Position numbers and translations under genes: made by a program. The notes beneath the pieces were generated by a model that saw only the letters and a program-made list of their open reading frames with translations, was not told the origin of the DNA and did no database searches. A stretch of DNA of 64,000 nt from Crocodylus rhombifer (Eukaryota > Chordata > Crocodylia > Crocodylidae), in assembly GCA_038503035.1 (NCBI GenBank), contig JAVSML010000049.1, positions 620,001-684,000 on the forward strand, given 5' to 3'. Numbering within the stretch: the first letter of the stretch is position 1; each line of letters begins with the position of its first letter. This document shows positions 47,671-58,765 of this stretch, piece after piece.

Positions 47671-48546
47671 GGGACAGACATTCAAAAAGCCTGAGAAGGA
47701 GGTGCTTCAATCTTTGCAGGTTAGTCTAACCTGCCTAGGCTGAATCAGTGTGTAACCACTCAGACATCCCCTCTGGACTGAAAAAATGCAGGCATTTGGC
47801 TGCGGTGGCTTAGGCTAGAAGCGGGGGGGTAGCTAGCCCTCCCATCTCTTCCACAGTGCTGAGCTGAGTGGGGCATGGCCAGGTCTGGACAGGACAATCT
47901 GATTAGGGAGGGGTTCTCCCCTCCTCCCCCCCCCAATAACAGAGCATTTATCAGCTCTGTTATCAGCATTTTCCACCCCGTTAGAAAACAAACCCCTTTC
48001 TCCTTAGTTCAAGCTCTTCTTAAAGAGCTTTTCCACAGAAGGGAACATTCCAAGGACGGACATTACCAGCTACCTGTTGATTAGCTCCAAAAAGCCCAAA
48101 GCTGAAACTGTTCTGTCTGCCTTTGTCGTGTCTGCCTAACACAGACACCTCTCAGCATTAGCTAGCATACCACATAATGGCTACTGTTCCTGCTGTGAGA
48201 GGGAGGGAGGGGGGATCCCTGCTGTGCCTGCAAGTGTCTGCTGGAGCTTCAGCGAGGGAGCACGAGGGAGAAGCCAGCCCATCACTTTCGAGCAGAGAGC
48301 CTCACTCAGCCCAGAAAGCATGACGGGATGTTGGGGGACTCTGGTTTCACTTAACCAGGAAGGGGTCTGGGACAGACATTTCATAAACCGGTTTGACCCA
48401 AATCAGTTAAGTCTGATTCAACCAGGTTGATCTCAAACCAGTTTCAGCCATTTGAAACTGGTTTGTGTGCACTGAATGTCTGTTCTGTTACAGGTTTAAA
48501 CCAGTTTCTCATCACTTTACCCAGGTTTATGTGTAATTTCTGTCCC
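47671..48546 (-). mobile_element. Mariner-type MITE, copy 3 (full length)
   Basis: It begins GGGACAGACATTCAAAAAGC after TA at 47669-47670 and ends GTGTAATTTCTGTCCC; the right-hand TA has mutated to TC. It is the reverse orientation of copy 1 and lacks that copy's 0.7 kb insert. An internal hairpin AACAGAGC...GCTCTGTTA (about 47938-47963) lies at the place where copy 1 is interrupted. Confidence 0.82.
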
Positions 48547-49452
48547 TCGCCTTACAATGTAACAAACAATTGCTTTGTTGTAGAGAATTTGGTGACACAA
48601 AGCTCCCAAAAGCACATTTTGGACATGATCACCATTTTCCGAGGTACAAGATTGCAGCCATTTATATTAAATCAATATGAAGCAGTAAGTGTCATTGTGA
48701 TTAACTAAATGGGATTTCCTGAGCCATAAATCTTTCTTTCTTGCAAAGCTATTAGCACCCTTAAATGCTGCTTTTTGACATTTGTCAGTTAAGGGATTTA
48801 AAAACAATGACCTTTGTAAGTTGTGTTTAATATTTGAAGGGCCTTTGTTTATTTGTTTGTGTCTAGGAAGCAAATGCAAAGTATCCAAGACTGCTGCTTT
48901 AAACATTAGAAATTGTTAATATTGTTCAATAGAATTTAACATTCTTGAGAACACAAACACATTCTTGTCATTTAAATTCTTACAATGATTAAACACTTCA
49001 CTGGTAATTGACGCTTGCAGGAAAAAAATCAGACTGAGAACCTGTTACTCGCCATTTTTCTTTTTAAAAAACACTTGTAATAGAAAAAGTGCTCATTAAT
49101 GCAGAACAGAAGGAAGCAAAGCCGCGTCTTTCAAATATAACAACTCATTATAAGAGATACTTCTAAAGCCTTGGAGGAGGAATGGTCCAAAAAGAGGAAG
49201 TAGCACACTTCATAGTAATGACGGGGGGGGGGGGGGGGGTTGGTTTTTAACAAGCACAGAATTCAGATTCTCTAGTTTGTTCATCCCAGTGTACTAAATA
49301 ATTTGAAGATGCTTCTTGTCTGACACTCTCTCTCTCTTTTTACTAAGTCTAAAGTTTTCATAACTCCACTATTACCACTGTATTTATTCAATATTGAATG
49401 ACTCACCAAGTATCAAAGTTACTAGACAGACATTTTGTTTTTTTTCTTGCAG
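48547..49452 (+). other. Intron sequence upstream of candidate exon 2
   Basis: Mostly unique. It contains a run of 17 G at 49223-49239 and ends in the pyrimidine tract TGTTTTTTTTCTTGCAG, the acceptor of the exon. Confidence 0.5.
49223..49239 (+). repeat. Run of 17 guanines
   Basis: An uninterrupted G17 homopolymer 213 bp upstream of candidate exon 2. It could form a G-quadruplex in DNA or pre-mRNA. Homopolymer length is also prone to sequencing error. Confidence 0.95.
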
Positions 49453-49587
49453 GTGGTGATAATGAGATCCTTCCTCCAAGAAAGCTATACACAGTGAGCC
49501 TGCCTCCTGAGGGCTACATCCCAGTTAGTCCAATCACTGTTAATGACCCAGATTGTGAAAGCTCTAAGAGTAATGAAGATACAGCAG
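49453..49587 (+). CDS. Candidate internal coding exon 2 of the same unidentified gene
   Basis: The strong acceptor (T-rich tract, TTGCAG) and the donor CAG|GTAAAG enclose 135 nt that are open in one frame. The frame is phase 1-1 and joins exon 1 exactly, through a split glycine codon. The product reads GGDNEILPPRKLYTVSLPPE, continuing GYIPVSPITVNDPDCESS and then an acidic KSNEDTAG end. The proline-rich first half and acidic tail suggest a disordered linker. I do not recognise the gene. It is the best-supported coding segment in the window: both splice sites, phase agreement and a protein-like composition unlike the surrounding AT-rich sequence. Being divisible by three, it could be skipped without a frameshift. 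Confidence 0.72.
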
Positions 49588-49924
49588 GTAAAGGGATACA
49601 CAATGTGATTATTTCTATAATTTTCTTTCCAAAAGGCATTTCAGTGTCCAGATAATCATGTAGAACTAAATGGGAGCAACCTAGTATTGAACTGTTGCTG
49701 CCAGTGGGTGTCAGTGTTTTGCAACAAAAGTACAGTCAATGAATTTAAGATGTATGTCCACCTGTGCAGACTTTCACCTTATAGAATTTCAGAACCAAGT
49801 GCCTCATTTGGTTGCATCCTTGCAATGTCATTAATGTTGCTGCAGTTTCATAAGTGTAGCTAAGGCTAGGATTTGACTATAGCATGGATGCCACATAAGA
49901 AGAATAAGGGAGAAACCTATAAAC

Positions 49925-50092
49925 CAATGGTTCTGAAACTCTTGACAGATTGCACACCACCAATTTAAAATTAAGTACCACCAGCAGATTTTTCAGTTCA
50001 ACCTTAAGTACCACTAGCAAATTTTTGTCATGTAAAGTAATTATAAGTCTGTTAACGCGTACCACTGATGGGTTGTCTATGTATCACTGGTG
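49925..50092. mobile_element. Short hAT-like element, degenerate
   Basis: The flanks CTATAAAC (49917-49924) and GTATAAAC (50093-50100) match at 7 of 8. The left end CAATGGTTCTGAAACTC and the region ATCACTGGTG on the right recall hAT ends, slightly offset. The interior has two related blocks (AAGTACCACCAGCAGATTTTT and AAGTACCACTAGCAAATTTTT style repeats, about 30-bp period). Confidence 0.55.
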
Positions 50093-50100
50093 GTATAAAC

Positions 50101-50792
50101 AATGTAAACAACACTGTATAATTGATTATTGGGGTGTGTTGTACAAAGAGTAAACTGAATCCACTCTTGAATATAGTCCTGAGATTTACTAAGAGAAAGT
50201 GTTCAGTCCAATAGTTTTAACTTCGCAAATCTGATTGCTGTGCTCCTGTGGAAATGGATGTTATTACTTATTCTGAACAAAATGTGCTGCACATTCATAG
50301 TGGTCCTACCTCCAGGAAGGGAGTGGATACAAAAGGCCAGGTCAGGTTCAACCTGATCAACAAGAGTGCTATAGGTTGAAGAGAGAGCTTCCAAATGGAG
50401 CTTTCAAATGTCTTAGGATTTTGATAAAGATATGGAAAGGCAGACTTTCTCATTTGAAAGAGGTATCGACAGAGAGACTGAATGAGTGGTCAAAAATACG
50501 GCTTCTCCTGGAACGGTGAGACCACAAAAGCAGTTCAAGAGTGATCTTTCTCCACATAAAAGTCAGGTGCAATAAAGAGATGTTTCTAATTAAAAAGTCA
50601 CTTTATCAAAGCAGCATGTCTAGCAGCAAGATTATTTGGCGAAAATCCTAATGCATCTTTAAAATAAGAACCAATCTTGTTGAACTTTTTCTCTCCTAAT
50701 TGCCTCATAAGGTGGTTATATTTTCTTTGTAGGAAACTGTTCTGGTACCAAATTTAAATGATGCATTTTTCTCTTTGTGTTCAACTGGATTC
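50101..50792. other. Unassigned intron-like sequence
   Basis: AT-rich unique sequence; nothing recognised. Confidence 0.45.
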
Positions 50793-50940
50793 ATAGTTTC
50801 ATAGTTTCTAGGGTCAGAAGACACCTGTTCATATCATTGAGTCCGACCCCCTGACATGGCAGGAAAGAGTACTGGGGTCAAATGACCCCAGCAAGGTGAT
50901 TATCTAGCCTCCTCTTAAAGATTCCAAAGAAATAAGCCCC
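50793..50940 (-). mobile_element. CR1 3' end fragment (younger type)
   Basis: The tail TTCATAGTTTCATAGTTTCT, the block CTGGGGTCAAATGACCCCAG and CTAGCCTCCTCTTAAAGAT are near-identical to the copy at 53641. It is truncated after about 150 bp. Confidence 0.92.
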
Positions 50941-51349
50941 TTTCTAATTTTCTATAAGGACTTTTTTAATAACAGATTTAATTATTGAAGGATAGTTTAC
51001 TTCTGTTAGAACTGTTAGCCCTAGGTTAACAGTAGCAGGGTTCCGATTCTGATTCATGTTAGCATTGTAATTTGAGAGAACCAGAGTTGTAAACATAACT
51101 GAGCTTAGAATCGGATCTGAGGCATTTATTCATCTGGACAAAGTTTTTAGCTAAATGAATGTCTGATTATACAAAACAAATTCCATGTTTGGTCTAATTA
51201 TAAATAAATAGATCCTTAAGGAAAACCTAAACCATTTTAATTTCTTGAACTGAGAAATTAGAAATGGAAATATTGTGAGCAAAAATAAAATGCCACAGAA
51301 AAGCAAATTATTTTAGATGTTAAGAACTTTGAGACTCCAGTAGTGATAT

Positions 51350-51353
51350 ATAT

Positions 51354-51384
<31 letters not shown>

Positions 51385-51400
51385 GCGAGAGCGAGCGAGT
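51350..51400. repeat. (GA)n microsatellite
   Basis: TA then about 20 GA units with GC interruptions. It directly abuts hammerhead-like copy 4, just as a GA-rich tract abuts copy 1 at 10262. Confidence 0.92.
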
Positions 51401-51442
51401 GCACAAGCTTTTCTGAGCTGAAGCTCACTTCATCAGTTGCCT
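51401..51442 (-). ncRNA. Hammerhead-ribozyme-like motif, best-preserved copy (4)
   Basis: On the minus strand: CTGATGA (51436-51430), AG, then arm TGAGC, loop TTCA, arm GCTCA (51427-51414), then GAAA (51413-51410) and AGCTTGTGC. The core sequence and a perfect 5-bp stem II are present. The flanking helices are not clearly formed: the upstream side (GTTAGGCAA) does not fold like the stem-I hairpin of copy 1, and no obvious partner for AGCTTGTGC was found. Activity is therefore doubtful, but the motif order is too specific to ignore. Confidence 0.5.
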
Positions 51443-51744
51443 AACATTTCTATTAACAGTTCTAATCACAGATGGCTTACTGAATTTTCATCTCTATGTC
51501 CGCCACATTACTTTGGAAACTTAACAGTTCAAGTTTAGAACTAGACAATTCCTTCATAAAAATATAAGACCCTGGATTGTACTTGCTTATATGCATATGT
51601 AAGCTTATTGAAGCAAACCGGTGAGGATGATTTATCTAGGCCTGACACTCTGCACAACTACCACTCAGCTCAAACCACTGCCACTGACATCTTCTTGTGT
51701 TTCTTTCACTGATGCTTGACTCATTGCTTTGGTATTCCTTACAG

Positions 51745-51800
51745 AAGCTCCCCATATTGAAGAGGGTTTCCTTATAACACATACATCTACAGCAGAAGAG
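51745..51800 (+). CDS. Possible internal coding exon 3 of the same gene
   Basis: The acceptor GGTATTCCTTACAG at 51731-51744 is followed by sequence whose frame continues exon 2: the split codon becomes glutamate. It reads APHIEEGFLITHTSTAEE. Two donors are possible in phase 0: GAAGAG|GTTCAC at 51800 or GGAGG|GTACAC at 51812. Left unspliced, the frame would stop at 51838. The acidic, hydroxyl-rich product matches the end of exon 2 in character. Small size makes chance likely enough to keep confidence low. A 77-aa minus frame covers the same bases and is not supported. Confidence 0.38.
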
Positions 51801-51812
51801 GTTCACTGGAGG

Positions 51813-53640
51813 GTACACAAAGGCTCTTTTAGTATGTGAATGCATCCAAGATCCCTGGACACTTTGCAACTTTTGCTACAAAGTTGTGTTCAAATTGTAT
51901 TTAGGTGTTCATGGCAACAGGAATCATCCTTTTTGTGCACTGGGCTCATACAACTCTCTATGTACTTACAGGATTTGCAGAAGATGGGGATTTGCATGTT
52001 CATTTACAGGGCTCCTAAATTTACAGACTATGAGTCAAATACATGCAAGCTGTGTTTTATGCAGCATAGAGGTCAGAATAATTACAGTAATTACAATGAC
52101 TTGTCTCTTTTGAATAGTATGGGTAAATTGCTCCCATGTATATCTTTTTGCTGTGATCTTAGTGCATGAACTGGAGCCATGGGTTTAAGCATTCAATCTG
52201 ATTTTGTTTCCATTAGAAGTGCAGCTATTGTATAATCTCAAGAGATAAATTGTATTTATCAACATTTCAACTCTACTACAATATCAGTAACATTCAAGTT
52301 GTAGCATTTTCAAGGCTTAATCCACTGTCAGGTCAGATGTAAACTAGCTAATATATTTCTGCAGGCCATTCTGCTCTTTCAAATATTGCCTTCTGTGCCT
52401 ATGAGGTTTTAACAGCCAGCCTTGGTAAATTATGTAAGTCTCCCTATTAATTTTTATAGGTGTAGGTTTCATTCACTTATATTTACTTGACTTATATAGT
52501 ACTTTTGAAGTCTGATTTGGTGCTCACTGAAGTCAGCAAGGGGAGGGACACCTAATGTAGGAAAGATTGAAGTGGGCCCAGATGTTGATCTGAAATGTAT
52601 CATATCTTAATTTTAGGTCTTAAGGCTACCTATATGAGGTGAGTACACCAACTATAACAGATGTCACAATTGATAATTGTGTGGAAATAGAACAGCCACA
52701 AGGGGAAAGAATATTTTTCTAAACTTATATAGCTTTTATTTCTGCATGATAGATATGGCACAAATGGCAGTTTGAGCATACATGTGTGTCTGCCCAAACT
52801 GCCATTATAAGTTATCTTTTGTCAGGACCATGTGGCAGAATGTCAAGTGCTAAGGTCTAGTACAGAAATACAGTTGTATCTGCTAACTCATCCACTCATG
52901 TCTGGTGCATTCTCTTAGCTCCAGTAAAGAAATATATAAAATTTTGTGTAAAAAAACAGCGCGTAAAAAAAAATCCCAGTGAGAGTTGAACAGACTGAAC
53001 AAGTCTACCTGTGTACATACATGTACCATTTTACATATTTTTCCTTACCAATGAAACCTGATCGACTTTCTTTGAAATTTCATCAGTGCCACACATTCCT
53101 CATGAATAAGGGCCATGGGAACAGAATATTGGCCTGCTACTGCAGATGTAAACTAACTCCATTGTAGTCTATGCTTAATGGTAAACTTAAATGGAGAACA
53201 AATTCTATACAGAGTTGAACCATGCCGTTTGCATTCAGTAAATGATAGCTAATAATAGATTATAAAAGGGTACTTTGCTATCTTCTCAAGGCTATCTTGA
53301 ACCCAGAAGTAATGGCAAGTAATAGCACTGACAGTATAAATGAAAGAAAAATCAGTTTCCCTGTCACAAAAAGGGTTGGGTAAATTATGGTGAGAGATTA
53401 TATTTACATTAGACCCTTAATTTCTTTTCTTAATTTTTAACAACTTTATTTATAAAATGGTTCAGAAGTGCACTTTGTTTTGAAAACATATAAGACCAGG
53501 TCCTTGTTTGCCAAGTTTACTATCTAAATTAAGATATAACATCATCAGACATGAAAGTAAGATCTGAGAAGGCAAGGATAGACATTTTGTGATGCAAAAA
53601 TCAGCCCATGGTAAAATGACATACTTACGATGTGTTTCTC
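51813..53640. other. Stretch without firmly recognised genes
   Basis: A 109-aa + frame (51840-52169) has internal acceptor-like sites at 51970 and 52011 and a donor-like GGTAAAT at 52130, so a further exon is possible but not supported by phase. The rest is AT-rich intron-like sequence. Confidence 0.4.
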
Positions 53641-54290
53641 ATAGTTTCATAGTTTCTAGGGTTGGAAGGGACCTGAGCAGATCATCTAGTCCGACCCCCT
53701 GCCATGGCAGGAAAGAGTACTGGGGTCAAATGACCCCAGCAAGATGTTCATCTAACCTCCTCTTAAACACCCCCAGGGTAGGAGCCTGCACCACTTCTCT
53801 TGGAAGCTGGTTCCAGACCCTAGCCGCCTTGACTGTGAAGTAGCGCCTCCTGATAGCTAACCTAAACCTACCCTCTGCCAGCTTGTGACCGTTATTCCTG
53901 GTCACTGCTGGCGGTGCTTGGGGGAACAGTGGCTCCCCCAATGCCTGCTGATCCCCCCTGACTAGTTTATAACAGGCCACAAAATCTCCCCTCAGCTTTC
54001 TCTTTTGGAGGCTGAACAGGTTCAGGTCCAGTAGCCTCTCCTCATAGGGCCTGCCCTGTTGTCCCCCGATCATACGAGAGGCCCTCCTCTGGACCCTCTC
54101 CATGCTGTCGACATCCTTCTTGAAGTGTGGCGCCCAGAACTGGATGCAGTACTCCAGCTGTGGCCTGACCAGTGCTGCATAGAGGGGGAGGATCACCTCT
54201 TTGGACCTGCTCGAGATGCATCTGTGGATGCATGACAAGGTGCGGTTGGCCCTCCTAACCGCCTCCCCACACTGCCGGTTTAGCAGCTTT
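53641..54290 (-). pseudogene. Young CR1 3' fragment with open 170-aa RT tail
   Basis: The minus frame 54238-53726 is uninterrupted. It carries SRSKEVILPLYAALVRPQLE, FWAPHFKKD, MERVQRRASRMI, RRRYFTVKAARVWN and LGVFKRRLDEHL, the complete C-terminal tail of CR1 ORF2. The copy is 5'-truncated near 54290, so the catalytic RT core is absent and there is no function. The open frame marks it as the youngest CR1 here. The tail CATAGTTTCATAG at 53641 marks the 3' end. Confidence 0.92.
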
Positions 54291-55739
54291 TAAAAAAATA
54301 TTTGGGAAAGTTATACATAAAGGTTGGTTAGATTAGACTTAATTTTTGTCAGCTGTGAAATATGACAAAGTACCCTAAAACATTGCTCATTTCTGCATCC
54401 CTTATTCCTCTCACTCCCTACTCAGGTAGTTGCCCCATGGGTGATCTACCCATAAAATGAGGTTTCTTATTTATGATAGTTTTGTCCAGGCTAGATTCCT
54501 GAGAAGAAACAAAAACGCTAAAGTATATCTATGTGAAGATATCACAGCATCTATCTCCATCTGTCTATCTGCATATTTTTTTGAGTGTTCCAAGCTCTCT
54601 TTTTCTGTCATGGAAGAATGAATAATATCATGCATTTTCCCTTATTTTCATTATATAAATCATTGTGACTGCTTAAGTGACTTTTAGGTAGTTTGAGGTT
54701 TAAAAAACCTTGTGTTGCACCTTGCTTTTTCTTGATACTTGGTTTGTACAATCCCAGTTCATATTCCAGGGTTTGTGGTTTGAAGAAAACTGTCTTCTTT
54801 TGCTGTCCCCTTCTGTTAGCTGTTGGTTGTAGGATTCTTTTATGAGCCTTGTAGCTTACTTCCTAGTGCTCATCAAAAACTTGTGTTAACTTTTGAGTAT
54901 ATCAGACAACATACGTTCACTATATGCTACTAAAATAAGGATTTCAACTTCAGTTGGACTAACCATGTGCATAGCTTTGTGTATATATGTATATCTTCTG
55001 ATGTTTGAAGGAAGCCCTCCGCTTACAGAAGTTTATGCTGTACATCTCTGATAGATTTAGTGTTAAAGGTGCAAATCTACCTTCCCTTCTGCAGAAATAG
55101 GGCCATAGTGATTTTGTAGGCTAGACAGACTTGTTTGATACTTTTTCTGGTTCTGAATGAAATGGGTAGATAGAGAAACAAGGAAGCTCTTATTTTCTTT
55201 TAAAACATTCTTCTATATTTGTTTTGATATGACATCATTCTAATGCACATGTGTTTTTTGTACTGCACTTAATTCTTTTGACAAGAACACGAATACAAAA
55301 TATAGCATTCAAGTTATAGATAAATTATTGTCCATCAAATTTTGGTGGCCAAGTCTGTATCTTCATCTCTTTATTTAAAGATACTGACTTCATTTAGTAA
55401 GTCATTAAAGCTTTTTAATTTTATTCCTTATTGTTGTTGTTCCCATCATGATCATCACTATCATTATTATTACTATTTTTTTCATCATAATTTTCTATTT
55501 AAATGCATTGTTTGGGATAAGCCCTTTGAGATATACCATTGTGTTTTGTAAGGCCATTCTCTGAAGTACAATCATGCAAAGTTTTATTTAATCACAAGTT
55601 AATTTTTTCTTACTTACTGCTCAGCATTAGCTAACATTTTTGTACCCTAATGTATTAAAGTAAAATGGCAAAGAACAGGTGAAACAATAATGAGTCCTGC
55701 GTTGTACACAAAAATGTTAACTATTTTTGTTAAAAGTAC
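54291..55739. other. Stretch without recognisable genes
   Basis: AT-rich unique sequence. A short ATT/ATC-rich run lies at about 55440-55490. Nothing recognised. Confidence 0.5.
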
Positions 55740-56941
55740 TGTCCGGGAGTTACCCGGACTAGGGGACTCCGGGAGGCTCCTGCGGCTCGGGCGCTGGGGG
55801 CGGAGCAATCACTTCCCCTATCCAGGCCCCCGGATGAAGCGGGCAGTTTAAAGAAGAGCGCGAGATCCGTCCAGAGACGGCAAGCAGTAGGACTGGAAGC
55901 GGAGGGGTGGATCCACGCCGCCCAGCGAGGAGCCGCCGGACCGGAGCTGCGAGGGTGGTCCCCAGCCGTCGGGGAGGAAGCGGCGAGGCAGATCCCCGCT
56001 GCCCATCCCCAAGCAGTGGAGCCGGAGTGGCGAGTGTGGTCCTCAGCAGCCGCGGAGGGGCGGATCCACGTTGCCCAGCGCAAAGCCGCAAAGCAGGAGC
56101 GGTTGACAGGCTTTCCAGCCACCGGTAAGGGGACGGAGGGGCGGATTCACCCCACGCAGCGTGGAGCCACCGAGCCAGAGTTGCCGGCGTGGATTCCAGA
56201 CAACAGCGAGGGCATGGGGGAGCGTAGTCACCCCGCCCAGTGCAGAACCGCAGAGCCAGGTCGTACGACGTGGTCCCCAGCCGCAGGCAAGAGTGAGGAG
56301 GGGCAGATCCATGTCGCCCAGCGAGGACCCGCCGAGCCAGAGTGGTTGGCCAGGACCGCGGTTGCGGGTGAGGATGCGGAGGAGCGAGTAGGCGTCGTCC
56401 AACAGGGAACCCAGACATTCTGGCGCAGTGAGCAGGGACGGCCGGTGAGAACACGGGGAGCCAGCGGTGAGTCAGGTGCCCGGAGATCGCAATACCCGGT
56501 GGGCAGAGGGCGTAATGCAAGCCTGGGGCTGGCTGTAGCCGATAGACCCCAAGTGGTGGCCGCGCCATACGATGCAGGGGAAACTGCAGGAGCCCCCTGG
56601 ACGGAGGACGGAAGCAGCGGGGTCGTACCCCGCAACACCCCTGGTAAAAAGAGGGACTGAGACTTTGCTTAAGGGGAGCGGTGAGGACGCTCATGCCGGA
56701 GGACCGGGCGACGGTGTAGGGGAGGTGGAGCCCTCAGGAGTCCCCGCAGATCACCAGTCTCATTTTTGGACACTCTTGCACGTGCCGCACAGGAAGATCC
56801 AACTGAACCAGGAATAACAACAAAGTCGTGGTAGGTGAGCATGGCGGGTGCAGAGACAGTGCGAAGGAGGGAGGAGAGGCTGGTGACCGGAAGAGGGGAT
56901 ACTGGGACCATGTCGCCAGGCGGGTGACTGGCACGTTCACA
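55740..56941. mobile_element. LTR-like unit C with 81-bp minisatellite
   Basis: The unit begins TGTCCGGGAG and ends GTTCACA (TGT...ACA) and is flanked by AGTAC at 55735-55739 and 56942-56946, an exact 5-bp duplication. It is strikingly GC-rich against its AT-rich surroundings. A TTTAAA box lies at about 55848 on the + strand. After the minisatellite, ACATTCTGGCGCAGTGAGCA (about 56416-56435) looks like an LTR end followed by a primer-binding-type site, so part of an internal region may be present. No gag or pol is recognised. The 214-aa + and 311-aa - frames are explained by the tandem repeat. Confidence 0.7.
55905..56400. repeat. Minisatellite of six units, about 81-bp period
   Basis: The anchor GCCCAGCG and its variants recur at about 55920, 56001, 56073, 56154, 56235 and 56316, giving spacings of 81, 72, 81, 81 and 81. 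Each is followed by an A/G-CCGCCGAGCC-type stretch and a GTGGTCCCCAGC-type stretch. The unit is 27 codons long, so a frame open in one unit is open in all, which creates long frames on both strands. Units differ by many substitutions and one lacks 9 bp. Confidence 0.88.
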
Positions 56942-56946
56942 AGTAC

Positions 56947-58085
56947 CGTATTGCTTTTGACAGGTAAACCCTTAAACTTTGGTAGGCTGGAGATATAACA
57001 TGGGGGGGGTGGGGGGGGGAAGAGGATTTGCTTCCCTAACTCCATTCCTTCTTTCTTAGAGTTAGAAGATGTATGGTGCATTGTGTACTACATGTATATC
57101 TCAGTATGGTATATTGAATGTGTTCCATGTATAGGATTGTGCCAAGGTTTAATGAGACTGTGCAAAGTTATGTCCCTGGGCAGTTATATCAATTACTCTT
57201 AGAAGCAGAGCTAATCTAATTAACTGCAGATTGCCCTTACACAGGACATACGATAAAGGAATAGTTTATCCCTTAATAAGTAAACTGTTTGGAGTCTCAT
57301 TACTGATGAACTGGCAGGACTGTACTAGCAGTTTAGGACTAGAGATGAACTTTAAGTTTTTACTTTACTTGACGAGTTTGTTTCTAGCACTCTTCCTTGC
57401 AAAGAGAGTTTTGAAAATGTGAACGAATATGACCACTGGAGTAGAAAGGAACAGCTATTTGTGCAGCAAGAAAGCTCAAGAAAAGGGACCCCAAAGACCT
57501 CGCTTAGTTAGATTATTTTTATGTAAATAAGTTACTTAAGTGTAGGGATTTATCTCACAGAATCCCAAGACAATGGTTTGCTTTATCATATCAGAAAGGA
57601 ATATGTTACATTTGAGGGGCTACAGTTTTGCAGATATCCCTCAAGATACTGAGATCAGCTCTACTTGTTACAATATTCCACCCTCACTGAGATGGGAATT
57701 AAGCTGCCTTCCTTGTGTGTATCCACAGTTTGTTTCAATTCACTTAAGGCTTGAGGCAACCTGTCAGGGAGGTTTAGTAATATTAAATCTATGTTGCTTG
57801 AGAAGAACCATGCACTTGGCTCTTCACCTGCTTGGTAGGTAACAGGAACCTACCTTGGTAGGTGATCAGGGACAAAGGCTTCTTTCCAAGAGGTACACAG
57901 ATAACCCTATTCCACTACAGCTGTTCAGACTGCTCTATTTCTGTAACAAATTTGCTCCAATGGTTAATTATTTGCACTGTTCCAGTATCTTGTTTCCAAT
58001 TTGAATTTCCTTAGTTTCCACTTCCAACCATTCATTCTGCCTTTCTCCACTAGATTGAAGTGTACTATTAATTTATAGTATTTTC
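56947..58085. other. Stretch without recognisable genes
   Basis: It contains a G8-T-G9 run near 57002-57019. The 63-aa + frame at 57231-57422 starts beside an acceptor-like CCCTTACACAG and has a hydrophobic end, but there is no donor and no recognised motif. Confidence 0.45.
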
Positions 58086-58536
58086 TCCCTATAAAGGCAA
58101 TTTACGCACACTAATCAAATCACTCCTTAATATTTTTTTTGCCAGGCTGAGTAGATTGAGTTTTTTAAGTCTTTCATTGTAAGTCATTTATTCCAATCCT
58201 CAGATACATTCTGTGGTTAATTATGTCACAACTTTTAATATATCAATACCAGTTCTGTAAGTAGTGTTCCAGTATTGGTGTCTCCAATGATATAGAGGTA
58301 CAGTCATATATCTGCTCCCTATCCAAGGATTAGGATTTCATTAGCCCTTTTGACTACAGCATTATATTGGAGGCCAGAGTTGAGTTACTTGTCTACTGTT
58401 TTCCCAGATACAATCTCTCATTTTCTAGGTGCAACCTGCATTCCTTTTCCCTAGATATGTAATTTTGAATTTAGATGTATTAAAATGTATTTTTTATTAA
58501 CAGGCCTAACTTTCAAGTACTTCCCATTTGACTTCT

Positions 58537-58765
58537 CAGGGTGCATCCACACATGCAGGAATGTGTGCTTGCAGCAGCTCAGATAAGACCAGCACAAATT
58601 TGAGTGGGGGATTTTTGCCTCAGTGCAAGTGCTTCGACATGCACATGGAAAGTATTGCAGGCTAGATGACATGTCTCCACAAGCCAGATCTGGGCCATGG
58701 GTGGGAGGTTAAGCACCACTGGTATGGTGCTACCTTTTAACAGGAAGGTCATGCAGGACTAAGTT
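58537..58765. mobile_element. Insertion with GGTGCATCC-type left end
   Basis: CAGGGTGCATCCACACATGC at the left edge resembles the left end of 20457. The right edge is not defined. It lies within the ancient CR1. Confidence 0.4.

Noticed and set aside
51636..51869. 77-aa cysteine-rich minus frame
   Set aside because: It is antisense to the candidate exon 3, whose phase agrees with exon 2. It lacks splice or start support and a recognisable fold.
55759..56694. 311-aa minus frame and 214-aa plus frame (56016-56660), the longest in the window
   Set aside because: Both are kept open by the 81-bp (27-codon) minisatellite and high GC. They overlap on opposite strands and contain no recognised domain.
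57231..57422. 63-aa frame after an acceptor-like site with a hydrophobic, membrane-like end
   Set aside because: No donor, no phase link to the other exons and no recognised family.
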